Below, in pieces: positions 59,801-64,000 of a stretch of 64,000 bases of DNA (positions are counted from its first letter, which is position 1; every line of letters begins with the position of its first letter). Both the position numbers and the translations under genes were made by a program. The notes under the pieces were generated by a model, which had not been told where the DNA came from, made no database searches, and saw only the letters and a list, made by a program, of their open reading frames with translations. This DNA comes from Taudactylus pleione. Its lineage: Eukaryota > Chordata > Amphibia > Anura > Myobatrachidae. Location of the stretch: contig JAUIMM010000548.1 of NCBI GenBank assembly GCA_031769625.1, forward strand, positions 372,001-436,000, written 5' to 3'.

Positions 59801-62800
59801 AATGTAGCATAGTACAGAATAATACAAAGTGCCGCACAGTATAGTACAGTATATTACAGTATAATGTAGCACAGTACAAAAGAATAAATCAAAGTGCCGC
59901 ACAGTATATAACAGTATAATGTAGCATAGTAAAGAATAATACAAAGTGCTGCACAGTATAGTACAGTATAGTACAGTATAATGTAGCATAGTACAGAAGA
60001 ATAAATCAAAGTGTCGCACAGTATAGTACAGTATATTACAGTATAATGTAGCATAGTACAGAATAATACAAAGTGCTGCACAGTATAATACAGTATATTA
60101 CAGTATAATGTAGCATAGTGCAGAAGAATAAATCAAAGTGCTGCATAGTATAGTACAGTATTGTATAATGTAGCATAGTACATAAGAATAAATCAAAGTG
60201 CAGCACAGTATATTACAGTATATTACAGTATAATGCAGCATAGTACAAAAGAATTAATCAAAGTGCCACACAATATATTATAGTATATTACAGAATAATA
60301 AATCAAAGTGCCGCACAATATATTATAGTATATTACAGTATAATGTAGCATAGTACAGAAGAATAAATCAAAGTGCCACACAGTATAGTACAGTATATTA
60401 CAGTATAATGTAGCATAGTACAGAATAATAAATCAAAGTGCCACACAGTGTAGTACAGTATATTACAGTATAATGTAGCATAGTACAGAATAATACAAAG
60501 TGCTGCACAGTATAGTACAGTATATTACAGTATAATTTAGCACAGTACAAAAGAATAAATCAAAGTGCCGCACAGTATAGTACAGTATATTACAGTATGA
60601 TGCAGCACAGTACAGAATAAAAAATCAAAGTGCCGCACAGTATAGTACAGTATATTACAGTATAATGTAGCATAGTACAGAATAATACAAAGTGCTGCAT
60701 AGTATAGTACAGTATATTACAGTATAATGTAGCATAGTACAGAAGAATAAATCAGTGTCGCACAGCATAGTACAGTATATTACAGTATAATGTAGCATAG
60801 TACAGAAGAATAAATCAAAGTGCAGCACAGTATATTACAGTATAATGCAGCATAGTACAAAATAATTAATCAAAGTGCCGCACAGTATAGTACAGTATAT
60901 TACAGTATAATGTAGCATAGTACAAAATAATTAATCAAGTGCCGCACAATATATTATAGTATATTACAGAATAATGCAGCATAGTACAGAATAATAAATC
61001 AAAGTGCCGCACAGTATAGTACAGTATAATGTAGCATAGTACAGAAGAATAAATCAAAGTGTCGCACAGTATAGTACAGTATATTACAGTATAATGTAGC
61101 ATAGTACAGAATAATACAAAGTGCTGCACAGTATAATACAGTATATTACAGTATAATGTAGCATAGTGCAGAAGAATAAATCAAAGTGCAGCACAGTATA
61201 TTACAGTATAATGCAGCATAGTACAAAAGAATTAATCAAAGTGCCGCACAATATATTATAGTATATTACAGAATAATAAATAAAAGTGCCGCACAATATA
61301 TTATAGTATATTACAGTATAATGTAGCATAGTACAGAAGAATAAATCAAAGTGCCACGCAGTATAGTACAGTATATTACAGTATAATGTAGCATAGTACA
61401 GAATAATAAATCAAAGTGCCACACAGTGTAGTACAGTATATTACAGTATAATGTAGCATAGTACAGAATAATACAAAGTGCTGCACAGTATAGTACAGTG
61501 TATTACAGTATAATGTAGCACAGTACAAAAGAATAAATCAAAGTGCCGCACAGTATAGTACAGTATATTACAGTATAATGTAGCACAGTACAGAATAATA
61601 CAAAGTGCCGCACAGTATAGTACAGTATATTACAGTATAATGTAGCATAGTACAGAAGAATAAATCAAAGTGCCGCACAGTATAGTACAGTATATTACAG
61701 TATAATGTAGCATAGTACAGAAGAATAAATCAAAGTGCAGCACAGTATATTACAGTATATTACAGTATAATGCAGCATAGTACAAAATAATTAATCAAAG
61801 TGCCGCACAATATATTATAGTATATTACAGAATAATGCAGCATAGTACAGAATAATAAATCAAAGTGCCGCACAGTATAGTACAGTATATTACAGTATAA
61901 TGTAGCATAGTACAGAAGAATAAATCAAAGTGCCGCACAGTATAGTACAGTATATTACAGTATAATGTAGCATAGTACAGAAGAATAAATCAAAGTGCCA
62001 CACAGTATAGTACAGTATATTACAGTATAATGTAGCATAGTACAGAATAATAAATCAAAGTGCCACACAGTGTAGTACAGTATAATGTAGCATAGTACAG
62101 AATAATACAAAGTGCTGCACAGTATAGTACAGTATATTACAGTATAATGTAGCACAGTACAAAAGAATAAATCAAAGTGCCGCACAGTATAGTACAGTAT
62201 ATTACAGTATAATGTAGCATAGTACAGAAGAATAATACAAAGTGCCGCACAGTATAGTACAGTATAATATAGCATAGTACAGAAGAATATATCAAAGTGC
62301 CGCACAGTATAGTACAGTATATTACATTATAATGTAGCATAGTACAAAATAATTAATGAAGTGCCGCACAATATATTATAGTATATTACAGAATAATGCA
62401 GCATAGTACAGAATAATAAATCAAAGTGCCGCACAGTATAGTACAGTATAATGTAGCATAGTACAGAAGAATAAATCAAAGTGTCGCACAGTATAGTACA
62501 GTATATTACAGTATAATGTAGCATAGTACAGAATAATACAAAGTGCTGCACAGTATAATACAGTATATTACAGTATAATGTAGCATAGTGCAGAAGAATA
62601 AATCAAAGTGCCGCATAGTATAGTACAGTATATTACAGTATAATGTAGCATAGTACATAAGAATAAATCAAAGTGCAGCACAGTATATTACAGTATATTA
62701 CAGTATAATGCAGCATAGTACAAAAGAATTAATCAAAGTGCCGCACAATATATTATAGTATATTACAGAATAATAAATCAAAGTGCCGCACAATATATTA

Positions 62801-64000
62801 TAGTATATTACAGTATAATGTAGCATAGTACAGAAGAATAAATCAAAGTGCCACGCAGTATAGTACAGTATATTACAGTATAATGTAGCATAGTACAGAA
62901 TAATAAATCAAAGTGCCACACAGTGTAGTACAGTATATTACAGTATAATGTAGCATAGTACAGAATAATACAAAGTGCTGCACAGTATAGTACAGTATAT
63001 TACAGTATAATGTAGCACAGTACAAAAGAATAAATCAAAGTGCCGCACAGTATAGTACAGTATATTACAGTATAATGTAGCACAGTACAGAATAATACAA
63101 AGTGTCGCACAGTATAGTACAGTATATTACAGTATAATGTAGCATAGCACAGAAGAATAAATCAAAGTGCCGCACAGTATAGTACAGTATATTACAGTAT
63201 AATGTAGCATAGTACAGAAGAATAAATCAAAGTGCAGCACAGTATATTACAGTATATTACAGTATAATGCAGCATAGTACAAAAGAATTAATCAAAGTGC
63301 CGCACAATATATTATAGTATATTACAGAATAATGCAGCATAGTACAGAATAATAAATCAAAGTGCCGCACAGTATATTACAGTATAATGTAGCATAGTAA
63401 AGAATAATACAAAGTGCTGCACAGTATAGTACAATATATTACAGTATAATGTAGCATAGTAAAGAAGAATAAATCAAAGTGCCGCACAGTATAGTACATA
63501 TAGTACAGTATATTACAGTATAATGTAGCATAGTACAGAAGAATAAATCAAAGTGCCACACAGTATAGTACAGTATATTACAGTATAATGTAGCATAGTA
63601 CAGAATAATAAATCAAAGTGCCACACAGTGTAGTACAGTATAATGTAGCATAGTACAGAATAATACAAAGTGCTGCACAGTATAGTACAGTATATTACAG
63701 TATAATGTAGCACAGTACAAAAGAATAAATCAAAGTGCCGCACAGTATAGTACAGTATATTACAGTATAATGTAGCATAGTACAGAAGAATAATACAAAG
63801 TGCAGCACAGTATAGTACAGTATATTACAGTATAATGTAGCATAGTACAGAAGAATAAATAAAAGTGCCGCACAGTATAGTACAAAATATTACAGTATAA
63901 TGTAGCATAGTACAGAATAATACAAAGTGCCGCACAGTATAGTACAGTATATTACAGTATAATGTAGCACAGTACAAAAGAATAAATCAAAGTGCCGCAC
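56848..64000. repeat. Minisatellite array F, 62-65 bp units
   Basis: Continuation of array E. Units are CAGTATAGTACAGTATATTA, CAGTATAATGTAGCATAGTA, then CAGAAGAATAAATCAAAGTG plus CCGCA (65 bp), or CAGAATAATACAAAGTGCTGCA (62-bp form). A landmark variant (TACAAAATAATTAAT followed by ACAATATATTATAG) recurs near 58,232, 60,921 and 62,343, and strings of variants repeat at about 1.4 kb. The array runs off the right edge. All its open frames are repeat translations. Confidence 0.95.

Overview
The window is repeat and mobile DNA of a vertebrate. I recognise no host gene, rRNA, tRNA or CRISPR array. The combination of an L2-type LINE, an intron-containing PIF/Harbinger transposon with Myb-like partner genes, a DIRS tyrosine-recombinase retrotransposon, hAT-like miniature elements and a gammaretrovirus-like provus set in long minisatellites best fits a large amphibian (frog) genome. 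That assignment is inference from element content; a fish or other lower vertebrate is not excluded.

Layout. 1-14,597: one long minisatellite (array A, 25/29-bp units) with a 2.5-2.6 kb higher-order period. 14,598-15,555: unique-looking DNA. 15,556-18,415: a 41-bp minisatellite (array B). 18,416-19,028: array C. 19,029-19,262: a small hAT-like element. 19,263-25,935: array D (units of 55, 60 or 65 bp), split at 19,591-24,141 by an L2-like LINE with a long open endonuclease/reverse-transcriptase frame. 26,172-33,608: a 7.4 kb PIF/Harbinger transposon with 3-bp target-site duplications, a two-exon transposase and two different Myb/SANT-like genes on the opposite strand. 33,612-34,590: degraded repeat DNA with TTAGGG-like stretches. 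34,591-38,251 and 56,848-64,000: two halves of one 62-65 bp minisatellite (arrays E/F).

The two halves of E/F are separated by an endogenous retrovirus (38,252-56,847) with about 1.05-kb LTRs and a 4-bp GTAG duplication confirmed by the register of the minisatellite. The provirus keeps gag, pro, RT, RNase H, integrase and env pieces but is broken by stop codons, a frameshift and five later insertions: a 600-bp Harbinger derivative in the leader, two elements built almost entirely of successive hairpins (one in gag, one in pol), an 815-bp Harbinger derivative directly abutting the pol hairpin element, and a 5.6-kb DIRS retrotransposon on the minus strand inside env. Without these the provirus would be about 10.5 kb.

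How the parts relate: the autonomous Harbinger at 26-33 kb has ends closely similar to the two Harbinger derivatives inside the provirus, so an element of this type is the likely source of the proteins that mobilised them. The order of events can be read from nesting: minisatellite, then provirus, then MITEs and DIRS. The most unusual items are the hairpin-chain elements, the two-Myb Harbinger, the DIRS internal complementary region that reproduces both element termini, and a cysteine-rich open frame carried in both LTRs.
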